Origin: Guillardia theta CCMP2712
Taxonomy: Eukaryota; Cryptophyceae; Pyrenomonadales; Geminigeraceae
NCBI RefSeq assembly: GCF_000315625.1
Contig: NW_005434652.1
Coordinates: forward strand, 158,667-222,666
Direction: 5' to 3'
Length of the DNA stretch: 64,000 nt
Below, piece after piece: positions 12,419 to 23,960 of this stretch. Numbering within the stretch: the first letter of the stretch is position 1; the number at the start of each line of letters is the position of its first letter. The notes beneath the pieces are model-generated. The model was not told the origin of the DNA. It worked only from the letters and a program-made list of their open reading frames with translations, and ran no database searches. A program made the translations under genes and the position numbers.

Positions 12419-14157
12419 ATGAAGGTTAAGCTATGAGCTTGTCTGCTGCCTGCTCTTGTGCATGTTTGTCCTCCTTCTTGATGAGACAACACTCCAGGTT
12501 CTGCGCATGAACGAAGAGGACGTCTCCCGAGACCTCGCAGTTGCAGAAAGTGCCTTGCAGAAGGACGGGAGTCGATTCAAGGATATCATACAGAGCCTGA
12601 GAAAATTTAGCACGAATAACCAGGTGCTTTCACTACTCTGTCTTCCCAAGACCTTGTTAATTGAAAACCTTACCAAGAAGGTCGATGCCCTGGAAACTGA
12701 CCTAGAACAAATGTTTGGAGAAATAGCAGAATTGAGAGCTCAGATCAGAGAGGTGTCTCAAAAATACTCGTATCAATCTTTTGCCAAGATAATCTGTCTA
12801 TCACAGGTCGAGAAGGACTCTTTCATCAAGACGAGAGTTGATGAGAATGTGTTCACATACAAAGAAGAAGTCGCCAAGAGCGAGGACACTTTGAAGGACT
12901 TGGTGAATATCACTTTGCACTTTGTTGTTAATGCCTATTACACTTGACGACTTTCTTCTGGTTAGAAACGAAAGCTCGAAGTGATGAACAGCGAGCACGA
13001 TCTTCTTCAGGAAGAATTCAACAACAGCAGGTTGATTTCATTCTGGAATTCAACCTGCCATAAGGCTCTTGCTAGGAAAAGGCAAGCGATGAAACAACAA
13101 AGTGCAGAGAACGTCGGAGGAGAAGTCGATGAAGCGTTGAAGTATATCTAAAACAATTACCTTGCGGGGTTCTTGACTGCTTGCTGTGCAGTTTGAACGC
13201 TAGGTTGCGAGCCATAGAAGGGAAGCTTGTAGATTGCCAGGTGAATCAAACGTTTTCCTCCCATCTCCTTGCTATGATTTATCTCTCTGCAGCTTCAGGA
13301 GGCTGATGTAGAACAGAAGCATGAGCTTGCAAAGAAGCAGCTTCAGATGGTATCTCCTGTCTGAAGTCGCTCCACGTGACCAGTCTTGAAAGGCACAACA
13401 CAAGACCGTAGTTGCTGAGGAAGAGCTGGGGAGGATCAGGAACGCGATTGAAGAGAAGCAGAACCAGGAATTCTATTGTTCCTGTCAACATGATTGAATG
13501 ACAATCACTGGTGCAGGACAAGATCGCTCTGCAGTCAGACCCCAAGTGCAGGTGAAAAGATTCCAGTGAGTGTAAGTTGTCAGCTAAACGAATATCCCAG
13601 GGAACTTGTCAACGAGATGTCCAAGCTCGAGAAGGATCTCTCAGACTCGAAGCAACGGCTTGAGAAGCATCAGGAGGACGTGCAGCTTCTTGCCCAAGGC
13701 CTTCTCCAGTACTCCCGCATGCTCTTCCTCTTCCCTAACTTCCTCCTTCCACTATGACTCCCGCTCCGTTCCTCCCTCTCTGCTGTCCTCATGCGCTCTC
13801 ATTCCTTGACCCCGCCCTCTCTCTACTCTCTCCCAGTCCCCTGACCTGGACGGTTCAGCATATCTGCAGTCATGGCGCGAGAGGGTCATCCTCAGGCTAT
13901 CACCCTCGATATGTTGCGAGAAGCTGGCAAGTGTCTTCCCCTCCAGCAGCTCAAGGACTTGGTCTCTGCCAAATTGACTTCCTCCAACAAACTCAAGGCT
14001 TCCGACTCCGTCCATCAGAAGGTTTGACCTGCTTGTCTGCATGCCCGCCTCTGATGAGCCGCTAAAGGTCTTAGAGGCTGTATACTCCCTCGTATCCGCC
14101 TCGCTCATCAGCATCAATCGCACGTGCCCGCTCCAGAACGTCACCCTCATGATATAG
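12419..14157 (+). CDS. Coiled-coil protein, multi-exon, unrecognised family
   Basis: About a dozen short exons separated by 45-60 nt introns code for a continuous heptad-rich protein of roughly 350 residues. Seen segments include VDALETDLEQMFGEIAELRA, KLEVMNSEHDLLQEEFNNSR, VEQKHELAKKQLQM and NEMSKLEKDLSDSKQRLEKH. A C-terminal globular part (ITLDMLREAGKCLPLQQLKD, then VLEAVYSLVSASLISINR) ends at TAG 14155-14157. The likely start is the two-codon exon ATG AAG at 12419-12424, or the next in-frame Met at 12507. Two introns (near 12624 and 12754) are multiples of three with no stop, so read-through forms are possible. I do not recognise the family. The shared promoter with the TTC12-like gene makes a flagellar role possible, which is only inference. 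Confidence 0.65.
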
Positions 14158-14420
14158 GGGAAATCACTGTGATATGATCGTGAAGACCTTTTCATTGGAT
14201 AATGACATGATTGACGTAAAAGAGGAAAAAGCAACTGTTATGATGGAAAAAAGAGGAACATTTCTTAAGAATCTCGAGCGTGTGAAAGATTTGAAGCATC
14301 GAGCATCATCTTCTCATACTCTGCGTCGGCATATCGACCGACTGATTCATCTGAAGAATCAAATCGTCATTGACTCCTCTCTCTCTTGGGTTGCCTTCTC
14401 ACCTTGGGAGAAACTGGTCC

Positions 14421-16766
14421 TTATGGGACTCTGTCTGGCGAAAGCTGCATCTCTGCAGAGAGTGTGAATGCGAAAAACAAAGTAAATTTCAAAAACCGAT
14501 GAATCCATAGAGTCTGAACTTCGTTGCTGTCTTTTGGGAGGACCTCAAACATCATGACGGCATGGCTCTTCTTCGTGTTGATGTACTGAACAAGCTCTCT
14601 GATCTGCATGGCGTTGGCCTTGGAACCATCGATGCCCACAATGTAGTCGCCCTGACGTAGACCTCCGAGGTCGGAAGCAGATCCAGGTATTACCTTGATC
14701 ATGATCAGGAGGAAGCGAGGCAGGGATGGTGAGATCAATCACCTTGTCGACAACAAACTTGAATCCGCGCATGGGCTGTTCAGACAGGACGAGGCCGAAG
14801 GGAGGAGTCACGCTGGGAACCGGAGTGCTGTCATGAGCTTTCATGCTTCGATCCATCGTGTGAATGCTCTGCTCCAAAGCTTGCATTGTGTGCGCATGCA
14901 GCTCCTCCAGCTTAGTCACTCGATTGATTTGGTTGCTTGTGACTGACTCCATTCTGCCAGTGATTCCCTCCAAAGATCGTACTTCCATCTCCTACAATGG
15001 ATTCAGCTGCTCTCCCCTGTTCGAGGCATCATGACTTGCCTGTCTCTTCACGTCCTCCTGCAGCTGTTGAATTTGATCGATCAGGACAAGTTGCTGCTTC
15101 GTGCTTTCCTTCTGACTTTCCACCAGTCCGTGCATGGAAAGCACCTAGCGCATTTCGTCACGACAGCTGCTGGGCGGGAGAGTCTCTTCTCACCAAGAGC
15201 TGGACTTGCTCTGTCAGTTTTGTTATGCCTCCACGGCGGAGCTCCTTCTCGAGAGCTTCTTTCTCGTCAAGGATGACTTGCACGTCGGACTACAGCATCA
15301 ATCAGACCGTAACCGGCAGCAATCATCAGCCGTCACCTGAGACCACGTCGGCTCTTTCACTTGCGGCTGTTCCTGCAGATGATCGCCGTTCATCTCGACG
15401 GGATTCGAGTTGAGAGTTCCATCAGCATTTCGAGCAGGATTGAATTTTGTGCTTCCGAGTTGTTCCTGTGGTGATGTAAGTGTAAACACTCTCACGCGCA
15501 AGCATGTCTGACCAAGAAGTCTTCCTCAGGGGCATCACACAAAGTTCTACAGTCGTTGTAGACAACCTGAACCAGAGCCGGCTGGTTGAAATCCACCTCA
15601 TCCTCACCAAAGGGATCTGACATACCATTTGCAACCTGAACAGATGCTGTTAAATAATGCTATAAATGCCTTCCATTCAAGTACCTCAACCAAGCCCAAG
15701 AGCAAGAAAGTCACAAGAGGGAAGGCAAAACAAGACCAGAGACTTCCTTTCCCTCCGTTGATGAACAAGAATGCGTATGCAAGCAGAACAAGCTCAATTT
15801 TCATGCAGAAATTGACAATGTGATAGTATTGGAAGGGCATGGGAAACAGAAGAGAGTTGTCAATCTTTCCGATAGCTGCTCTCATATCTACAATCTCCTC
15901 CTTGATGTTCGTGATCAACGAAGTCTGTTCATACTCAGATATCAACATTGGGTTTCCCTTCTCTCCTTCAGGAACTGGTGTCTGCATGATTCGCTGTCGA
16001 GAAGCGTCAGATGCTGGGCAGATCTCTTTCCATCGGGCTTACCTTCAGCGACACAATGCTCCACGAAAACAGAAGTTTATGTACATTTCCAGAATACGTT
16101 TGAAGGGTCTTGGCTTCTTGACGCAAGAGGAGACCCTTCTTTATCAGCGCCCTTTCGATCAAATCCTCAAAGCTCCCGGGATTTGAGCCGACGAATTGAG
16201 ATTTCTTCCAATCATAGTAGCGCTTTCGTATGGACCAATAAAAAATCTCGTGAGAAGCGAGCAAGTATCTCAAGACGCTCCCTGGACACGAGAGATGCGT
16301 CAGCTCAGAAGCAGCTTCTGTATAAAAGAAACTTACATCTGTGTGTCGGGTATGTATAATAAGTTCGTAAGTACAGAGATATATTGTGAAGTTTGCCTTG
16401 GATGGCCAGGCACTCGCCATAAATGAGCGAGTATCTTGCAAAGCAATGTCCGGTGTAAAACACCACCAGGAAAGTACAAAGTGAAGTAATCACGCCGAGA
16501 TCGTTGATGGAGAGAGGATAGTCTGCAAGCATCTGCTCTAGCCCCCTACACTTCGGGTCTGCAGTCTGATTGCAAGTATCATACTTCCTCGCGATGTAAA
16601 GCGCCCAATGCGAGATGCACAACAGCCAGAAGCTGGGGGCCTGTGCGACGATGACAACGGCAGTTCCCTGTAGATGAAAGAGGTTGATAGTTGACTTGAC
16701 CTCATCGTACTGCTGGGTGATCACAAGGTTTTGCTTGACCCCCTTTGGAAGTTTTAGGAGAGTCAT
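14421..16766 (-). CDS. Bestrophin-like channel fused to coiled coil and PDZ domain
   Basis: The first exon (ATG 16766) gives two hydrophobic segments and LVVFYTGHCFARYSLIYGEC, followed by an RYLLASHEIFYWSI segment, then LLFPMPFQYYHIVNFCMKIE with two more membrane helices, and the acidic signature MSDPFGEDEVDF after a phase-0 intron. This order fits bestrophin-type anion channels, whose DPFG(E/D)D loop follows the last helix. Further phase-0 exons add a coiled coil (LVLIDQIQQLQEDVKRQ, MQALEQSIHTMDRSM) and a PDZ domain (FGLVLSEQ, VIPGSASDLGGLRQGDYIVG). One intron has a GC donor (CAG|GCAAGT). The stop used is at 14421; the last 25 residues after the PDZ may be read-through of an intron. Inference: membrane anion channel with its own scaffold domain. 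The exon 1/2 junction near 16.35 kb is uncertain. Confidence 0.72.
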
Positions 16767-18276
16767 TTTGCCCAATCACGAAATGTCTATCAATCCATAG
16801 CTGCACAAACTGTCAATGCAACAAAGTGCAAACGAACCAACGGTCTATCAAACATTCAGCCTTGCTCAACTGGTTCTGACAGGCACAGACCAGATTTTAC
16901 AGTCAATCCGTCTTACTTTCATGATAAAACTCTAGCCTCTACTTTCAACCCTACATAACTCACTCTTCTCAATTTCATGATACTCCTATCCTTGAAAAAT
17001 CTTATTTCTTAGTCATCGCATATGCGTCATACTCGACCCCCTCATTTTTGTCTTTAACACCAATCCTATTCTCCTCCTCCTCCTCCTCCTCCTCCTCCTC
17101 CTCCTCCTCTCACCTCTTTCTCTGCTCCTCCCGCCCCCCTTCTCTTCTCAAATCCCGCCCTCCACCTTTTGCTCCTCTCTTTCTTCTCCATTTGTCTGCT
17201 TCTCTCTCCTTCTCCAAGCTACCTCCGCAACCACCATCTCCCAAGCGCCTTTCTCCGATCCCATCGCTGCACCTCTTGCGCAATTTCGATCTCCCACCCT
17301 ACCCTTCGTGTCACTGATACCACCCCTACCTCCAGGTGATACTTGCGTAGGTACCCCCACCCTCTAGTTATACAATGATCCTTCTCGTAAAGTACCCCGT
17401 GGTCTATTATTTGTTTCGAATATCTCCTGCCAAGACCCATGTCACTACCACCCTACCAGAGAGCGCAGGAGTTGTACTTGACCACCCCCACCCTTCTCAT
17501 TAATCTCTACCAAACGGAGCCATTTTTTGTACACCCCTACTTCCTCCTACCCCCCTCGTTCCTCCCACCCCCTTTTTAACTCCTAATCCTATTCCGACCA
17601 GTACCCCCTACGACAAACCATACTACCCCACCAGTACTACCCCACCCACATTGGCCCTTCATCACCCCAATGGCTCACAATAGTTACCCCCACCCCACCC
17701 CATTTTCCTAAAAGATTAGGACTTATTATTTTCCGGCCTAGTAGGGGTCGGAACGCTCAAAGTGGGGTACAATCATGGCTGAGAGCAGGTCATGGGAGGG
17801 GTAGGGGTGTGCGGTACCCCACCCTACCAACATTCAAGGGGAACGGACGGGTTGTCGGTGGACAAAAGACATCTCCTCAAATTTGATAAACTTTCAAAGT
17901 TTCAAAGTTCCAAAGTTTCCCATCGCAACCTTTCACAACATGGCATCGACCGGTGCGAAGCACTACATGTCGATACTTCGGCATGCCCTAGCTCCCCTTC
18001 CCTACCAATCCTCACTTCTTCTCCCCATGTATGTTGGATCGCCATGTTGTCCCCTCTCAGTCAATGCTCTCTGCTTCGCCGCTGGGATCTCCAATGAGAC
18101 CCAGCATTTGAATCTTCTCGATCCTTGTGAATCTTCTCGATCCTCGTGAATCTTCTCCCTCCATATATCCTTGCTGTGTCTTAGTTTCATATCTCTTTTC
18201 CTCCTCCTCTCCTTCCTTGTCGTGCCTTCGAACGAGTGATTCTTTTGGGTGTGCAGAAAACCATTTCTTGCAAGAG
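16767..18276. other. Intergenic, pyrimidine- and ACCCC-rich
   Basis: A (TCC)n tract at 17072-17109 is followed by C-rich DNA with many taccccc / ccccaccc words from about 17330 to 17830, then aaactttcaaagtttcaaag at 17885-17905. An ATG at 17942 opens a short frame that could be an upstream exon of the next gene, but no phase-compatible junction was found. No other gene is supported. Confidence 0.5.
17072..17109. repeat. (TCC)n microsatellite
   Basis: About 12 uninterrupted tcc units in the intergenic stretch downstream of nothing and upstream of the voltage-sensor gene. Confidence 0.95.
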
Positions 18277-19663
18277 ATGGAGGAAGAGATAGAAGGAGTC
18301 AGAAACAGGTCCCTGACAGATACCCTGCTTGCTGCATCCTGTGACGAGACTGCAGGATATCCTTCTTGTCCCAGCCTCATGGTTATCAATCCCTCGATGA
18401 GGAGGGGAGGAAGTCACGATCGTCAGTGGCCTACCATGAACTGCCGGACACGCCCTTCGACAGCTTGTTCTTAACAGCATACTTCCTCCAGATCTACATT
18501 GGACAGTTCATCCTCCAGGCAAGCTCTGGCATGCCATTGGATGATGTTATTTCTGAATGTCAAGGCCGCAGGTCATCGTAGTGATATGGTCATTCACCTT
18601 GTAAGGACGTGGCGGGAGGGAGACGCGGTGCTGACGCCATGGCTTCAGGGAAGGCGACATTGAACCTAAAGTCCTCCTTTCCTTGGATTGTTTCGCTGTT
18701 GCCCTGCTGGTACGTCTCTGCCCTCCCGCTCGACCCCCCAGGTGACGCGACGCAGGTTGTGGAGGTAAGCTCGGGGCTGATATCCAAGGGTTGGAGATTC
18801 TTCGATGATCTGGGAGGGAAGATTGGTGATAAAACTTCTTATCCTGCACAGATATGTCCTCTTCGTCATCTTCTTCATCCTCTTCATCCTCTTCATCCTC
18901 TTCATCCTCTACTTCTTTCACTTTCTCTTTCTCTCCGACTGTCTCTGCTTTTCCAGTTCCCTTCCTCTTCCTCTCTCGCTACCTCGTCCTCGTTCTCTTT
19001 GTTGTCTCTGCCTCTCCTTCGCTCCCACATTTGTCCATGCTTGACTATATTGCAGATTTCGCCATCGTCGTGATTTCCCTTCTAGCAATCGGACTCTACT
19101 TTGGCTTCACTGCTGGTGATGCAAATTGATAGATATGTCGGTGTAATGTGGTTTGCAGACAAAGACCAGGACATGTGGCGGGTTGACAGTTGTTTGTTTG
19201 CGCTGTTAGTTTGATTGATCGATCTGTGCAGAGCGGAAAGCTGGAGGACAGGTCGTCTGAGGTTGGTTTGACGTTTTCTCATTCTTTGAAGTTAATCCGG
19301 TAAGATGAGTTGGGATGTAATTGTGGTTTTGGAGATGATAGAGTGAAGATGATAGAGTCGATCATGAGGAGTGAGGGGATTGTGATGGTGATGACGACTA
19401 TAGAGCTGGAGAAAGTTTTGTTGTTCATGGTGATGAATAATGATGTTGATGACAACGATGGATATGATGTTGTACACTCACGGTCTCTAAATGTTGTCAC
19501 CGCTACAGCGATCTTATTCGATTTATTCGTCTTCCTCTCTTCTTCCGCAATGTGGCGGCGGTCTGGCGTTACCATCAAGGTTTTCTCCCTCTGCCTCTCC
19601 TTTCATCCTGCTCATGTCTTTTCAGCTTTGCAGAGAAGAGAAAAAGAGAGAAATGCAAGATAA
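18277..19663 (+). CDS. Voltage-sensor-like four-helix membrane protein (210 aa), no pore domain
   Basis: Ten exons with fully consistent phases (18277-18308, 18356-18518, 18572-18600, 18649-18713, 18742-18825, 19056-19115, 19159-19181, 19232-19299, 19509-19579, 19626-19663) give 210 residues. Helices: S1 around FLQIYIGQFILQVIVVIWSF; S2 LLSLDCFAVALLVRD; S3 KIDFAIVVISLLAIGLYF, preceded by GWRFFDDLGG as in voltage sensors; S4 LIRDLIRFIRLPLFFRNV, with Arg at every third or fourth place. The protein ends soon after S4 in a charged tail, as in Hv1-type proteins, so there is no S5-S6 pore. The Asp that Hv1 channels use as filter in S1 is not evident. It could be a proton channel variant, a bare sensor, or part of a larger complex. 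One intron uses a GC donor. An exon at 17942 may lie upstream. Confidence 0.55.
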
Positions 19664-20013
19664 TGTGGGAGAAGAATTTTTCATTGTCCTCTTCTTCCTG
19701 TTCTGCTGTTAGCTCCTCATCTCTCCCCCTTCCCTTGCTCTAGTTCAAGAAGATCTCTAAGCCATAGGCTATTTCTCTCTCCATTTGATCTAGGTACTGA
19801 TCTTTATACGTTTTATTTTCGCTATTTGCTATTCACTGAAAGAAAGAAATATAACAAGTGAAGAAGGAGGATGTGCTAATGAGAAGAACAGAGAACGGGA
19901 GAGAATGAAAATAAAGGGGGAAGGAAGAGGAGGAGGAGAAGTGGGAAAGGAAACTCCTTTCCTCTCTGGTACGAGGAGCAGAAGAAAGATTGTTCTGCTC
20001 ATTGTCCCCTGCT
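19664..20013. other. Intergenic between convergent genes
   Basis: The 350 bases between the stop of the voltage-sensor gene and the stop of the glycosyltransferase gene. Nothing coding is supported; it should hold both 3' ends. Confidence 0.5.
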
Positions 20014-21834
20014 CTAATCGCACGATGCAACTAGTCGGACTTGAGGGATGTCGACGTCTTTTAGCCCCCATCCCTCGTCGTTGTATCGGTGCCACTCTAC
20101 CAGCTTCTCTCACATGCCGCAGACAACAATCTGCTCGCTCACCTAACGCTTCTTCCACGCGCTGATGGCGCTCCTCAAGCACAACCTAGCATGCCTTCAA
20201 TCCCCTCCTTCAGCCCTCTTTCTCCACATTCCTCCCCCCTCCTCCCTTTCCCTCCCATCCCCTCCTCCCCCTACATTCTCAGGCCTGTGATTGGCCTCCT
20301 CCTTTGCGTCCAGCAGTTGCTGTGTAATCCTTTCACGCCAAGCAGAAGCAGCAACAAGAGAGGCAAGAGGGGTCTCTTCGGGCTGATTGGACAGGCGCAC
20401 ACGTTGAGAGAGAAAGCAGAGAAAGGAAGGAGGAGAGGGGAGAAGGGGCGAAAGAGAAGTAGAAGAGAGAAGGAGAGGGGAGGGGACGGGAGGGAAGGTG
20501 AAGAGAAGGGAGAGGACGAGAAAGAGGAGGAGAACGTGGGCAAGGGGGAAGAAGGAGAGGAGGGGAAAAGGTATGGGCCAGAGGCATTAGGGTCTAGGAG
20601 GACTCGCCTGCGCAAGGCTCTCGTAGGCTTGCAGGCTGATCATACTCCCCTTGGTGTTGTATGAACGAGGATGAGGCTGATGGAAGATGACGCAGGGGCC
20701 CGAGAAGAGGAGCTGGCAACCAAAAGCTCACTCCTCTTTCTCCTTCTCCTTCTCCCTTATCCTCTCGCTCCTTCTACTCTCATGTTCCTTTCACTCCTGC
20801 TGCTCCTCTGACTCCTGCTTCTCCTGCTCCTCTTTATCCGATTTTCCTCTTGCCTCTCAGTTTGTCACACCTGCCCGAAGCCATGAGCCGCGGCTGCATG
20901 GATAGCGGTGCCATCGATCATGATGTTGGTCGGGATTTCAGGATATCCTCTAATCTTATGCACCTGCTCTCCATTGTCAGAAACTTCTCCTCCTCCTCCT
21001 CCTCCTCCTTCTCCTCCTCCTCCTTCTCGCTCCTCACTGCTCCCAGCCTTCGCTCAACTATTTTCCCAACTCCATAGTCCTCGTCCTCTCCTCGTCCTCC
21101 CTTCTTCACAGTCTCTTTCGTCGCACCATCGTTCGGGGCATGAGGAGAAAATCTCCTGCCGCAGAGTCGTGGAAGAAGCCGTAGAGCTCAGACCTCATCG
21201 GCTCCTCGTCATTTTCATCCTATTGCGATGTGAGACAGTGATGGTGATGGTGATGGTGATGGTGGTAGGGGTGGTGGTGGTGATGATGAGGAGGAGGAGG
21301 ATGGTGATGGTGATGGTGATAGTGATGATAGTTGAGAGGATGGGTGACCGGCAAGCAGGCAGCTTTCCTCCATCTCCCGGCAACATGAGCGACGCTGAGA
21401 GGATGAAACTCGGAAGACTCTGAGTTGGTCTCGACGAATCTTCTCATGGAAGCAGCCGATGCCCGCTCTGATAATCGTCGTCGTCATCATCCTCATCCTC
21501 ATCCTCATCCTCATCCTCATCCTCCTCGTTGTCATTGTCATCGTCATCATCCTGACCACCACCGCTGCCGCCGTCGCCACCGCCATCACCACATCACCAT
21601 CACCATCACCATCACATCATTTCCATCTTCTTCCTCTTACCATTCACCGGCACATGATGCATAACAAAACCCCTGAATGTTCCGTAGAAGACATCTTCGC
21701 GAAGTTTCTTGTCGAATGCATCAGGAAATGGAAATGAAGGGCAGTGGGAGAAAGGAAATGCAGAAAGTGAGGAGGAGGGAAGAAGTAGGAGGACGAGAGA
21801 AAGATAGAAATGGGGGGGGGGGGGGGGGGGAGAG

Positions 21835-21914
<80 letters not shown>

Positions 21915-23571
21915 AAAGGTAAGAGTAGGGAGCAGGGAGGAAAGCAGGGAGAGGGAGCAGAAGATGGAGATGGAAACTATGTATTACCTTCCTTGCGATC
22001 TGGTTAACAATGGCATGACTCCAGACATCGTCCGGGTTAGCAAACAACAAGAATTTCCCCCTCGCTCGCCTGCAACATGGTTATTTTTTGCATCATGTCG
22101 AAATGTCACCGAGGAGAAAAACACCTTGCAGCTACGTTCTTTCCGATGAACTCCATAAGATCGAAATCATAAGGGTTGTAGAGGGAATCGTGAACCTGCA
22201 TTGGAGTACTCATCATGTCAAAACATCTTCAGAATTCTAGCTCAAACCTCCTCAGAAACAAAAAGAATCCTTATGACAAGTTTTGTCTGTTAACAATTCA
22301 GGGGCAACCCAAAACAGTATTCTCTCATCTTAACCTGACGAGCCTCCACAAGGTCTTTCACCATTTCCTCAACACTGAGATATCTGCAGCGAACATGATT
22401 AAAAGTGCAACAGAAGATGAAAGATTGCATTTTACCTCTCTCCTCTATCATCACAAGCACCTTCCTCTTTCTTGCTGTTTACATAGCAAGGGTTCCACTC
22501 AACCAGGATGAGCTGGAATGGTGCACGTAGTCATGGCGGAATACAAGAGGATAGGAGGAGGTAGGAGCTCACTTCGGCATCGTCATCTAGATTTGTCTCT
22601 TTTAGCAAGGACACAAGGACAGAGATAGAAGCTCGAAATCGATCCAGACAAGCATCTTTAGGGACCTGGAAAAGAAGCGAAAAGACATACGAGAAGTGAA
22701 GTGAAAGAAGAAGAATGTGTGAAGAACAGCACAGCAGCGACAATGATAACGTGGGCACCTGACAAAACTGTGTGTTGTCATGACGTGTGACCATGATGAC
22801 GCTGAGATACATGCTTGAGGTGTTGACGATTTTTGAAATCTCGACGTCCTCGATCGACTGTCTTGAAGGGCAGGATTCGTCAGCTCCAGCTTCGCAGGTC
22901 CCGAGTGATCTCCATGTGCAGCTCCTGCGGTCTCGTTCCTGCAAGGCCAAGAGCTCAACCTCTCTGACCCTCGACTGCAGCTGCGTGACGCCATGCTCGA
23001 CCACGAGGCCGTAGCGGCTACCAGCAGCCTCAAAATCACCTTCAGCCTCCATCAACCGTGCCAGGTGAAAGTTTGCCGCGTCATTGTCAGGCCAGAGGGA
23101 GAGGAAGTGGAACAGACAGTGTCTCATTTCCTCCCACTTGGAGGATCCGAAGCCTGCACGCGCTTGGAGAGCTTCTGCACGCTGAATGCCCATGGCTTCA
23201 CAGGTAATGTTGTTCAACCCGCGATGCTCAACATTGGCGATCATCACGAAGATGCTCTCCTTGTACAGCTGCGTTCCCCTGCTGTCAAGACCTCTTATCT
23301 CGATCTTCACAATACCAGGCGACGAAATCCCTTCAGTCTGCAAGGAGATGGATGCTTCCTCTGTCCTCAGTGCCTCCACCCCTCCCACGACCACCACCTT
23401 AGTCACTCGCTCTGTCTCCCCTTCAGCCATGACGCGCGCATGCAGGGAGATGCCCTCTAATGGCGGCTCCATGAAAGAAGATCCGTTCGATGGCGACAAG
23501 AACTCGACATGCTGGCAGCCAACAAGAGAAGAGGCGAGGGCGAAGATAAGAAACGCCAACAAGGCTTTCAT
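20014..23571 (-). CDS. Secretory-pathway glycosyltransferase (GT-A type) with N-terminal extension
   Basis: Fourteen exons with consistent phases (22759-23571, 22573-22665, 22483-22512, 22335-22367, 22125-22195, 21988-22069, 21641-21707, 21349-21467, 21127-21219, 20871-20963, 20608-20712, 20275-20382, 20143-20185, 20014-20108) give 614 residues. Signal peptide MKALLAFLIFALASSLVGCQ. Residues about 25-130 look beta-rich; 180-230 resemble a helical repeat (AANFHLARLMEAEGDFEAAG). The transferase begins at LSVIMVTRHDN and has LILVEWNPCY, then FIGKNVAARRARGKFLLFAN with a PDD, and later GDFLLMPRTM, IRGYPEIPTN and VIFHQPHPR. These motifs in this order mark a nucleotide-sugar GT-A family common in algae and plants. 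Donor and acceptor are unknown. Introns hold most of the local microsatellites; the donor at 20607 is GC. Confidence 0.72.
21234..21531. repeat. TGGTGA-type and ATCCTC-type microsatellites in glycosyltransferase introns
   Basis: 21236-21331 is a long tggtga/tgatgg array inside intron 8, read in one frame as poly-His; 21490-21531 is a catcct array in intron 7. They flank the short coding exon 21349-21467. Confidence 0.85.
21812..21911. repeat. G19 homopolymer and (GA)n microsatellite
   Basis: A run of 19 G at 21812-21830, then an A-rich spacer and about 35 units of ga to 21911, all within one intron of the glycosyltransferase gene. Confidence 0.95.
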
Positions 23572-23960
23572 GGCGGCCGTCGTTAACGATGTGTCAAGGA
23601 TCCTTCCTGATGCGAACAGAGGAGAGATGGAAGAAGCTGCAGCTGCAGCTCGATCACCTGCCTCTTCCACGTTCGTTAGCACGACGAAGCTCCTATGTCG
23701 GCCAAAAACCCTGCTGCCATTTTTTGCCGCCCCGCCTGCGCAAACTTTTTTTACTCAACAGAACTGTGGGGGGCGAGCTACCCGGGGCGACAGCAATGCT
23801 GCCGCTGCTGGTTACGCTAATGGCCGCAGAAGGGGCGATGGGAGGAGGAGGAGGGAGAGAACTGAAAGCAGGAGCATGTTTCTTGTCCTTTCATCCCCTT
23901 GCACAGTCACGCCGGTGCTCAGTTTCAAGATGCATAAGGAACCGCCAAGCAGCGGTCTCT
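23572..23960. promoter_or_regulatory. Divergent promoter between glycosyltransferase and 24-kb gene
   Basis: The two starts lie about 390 bases apart and face away. The sequence gcgcaaactttttttac (23737-23753) resembles the aaactttg words in the other divergent promoter at 12.2 kb. An alternative ATG at 23795 or 23822 for the plus-strand gene lies in this stretch. Confidence 0.35.

Noticed and set aside
14174-14467. Plus-strand frame MIVKTFSLDNDMIDVKEEKA (97 codons)
   Set aside because: It lies right after the coiled-coil gene stop and overlaps the end of the bestrophin-PDZ gene. No conserved feature or splice partner was found, though a 3' UTR frame or small gene cannot be excluded.
20089-20664. 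Plus-strand 191-codon frame, Arg/Glu/Gly-rich
   Set aside because: It is antisense to three glycosyltransferase exons whose phases agree, and it runs through purine-rich introns.
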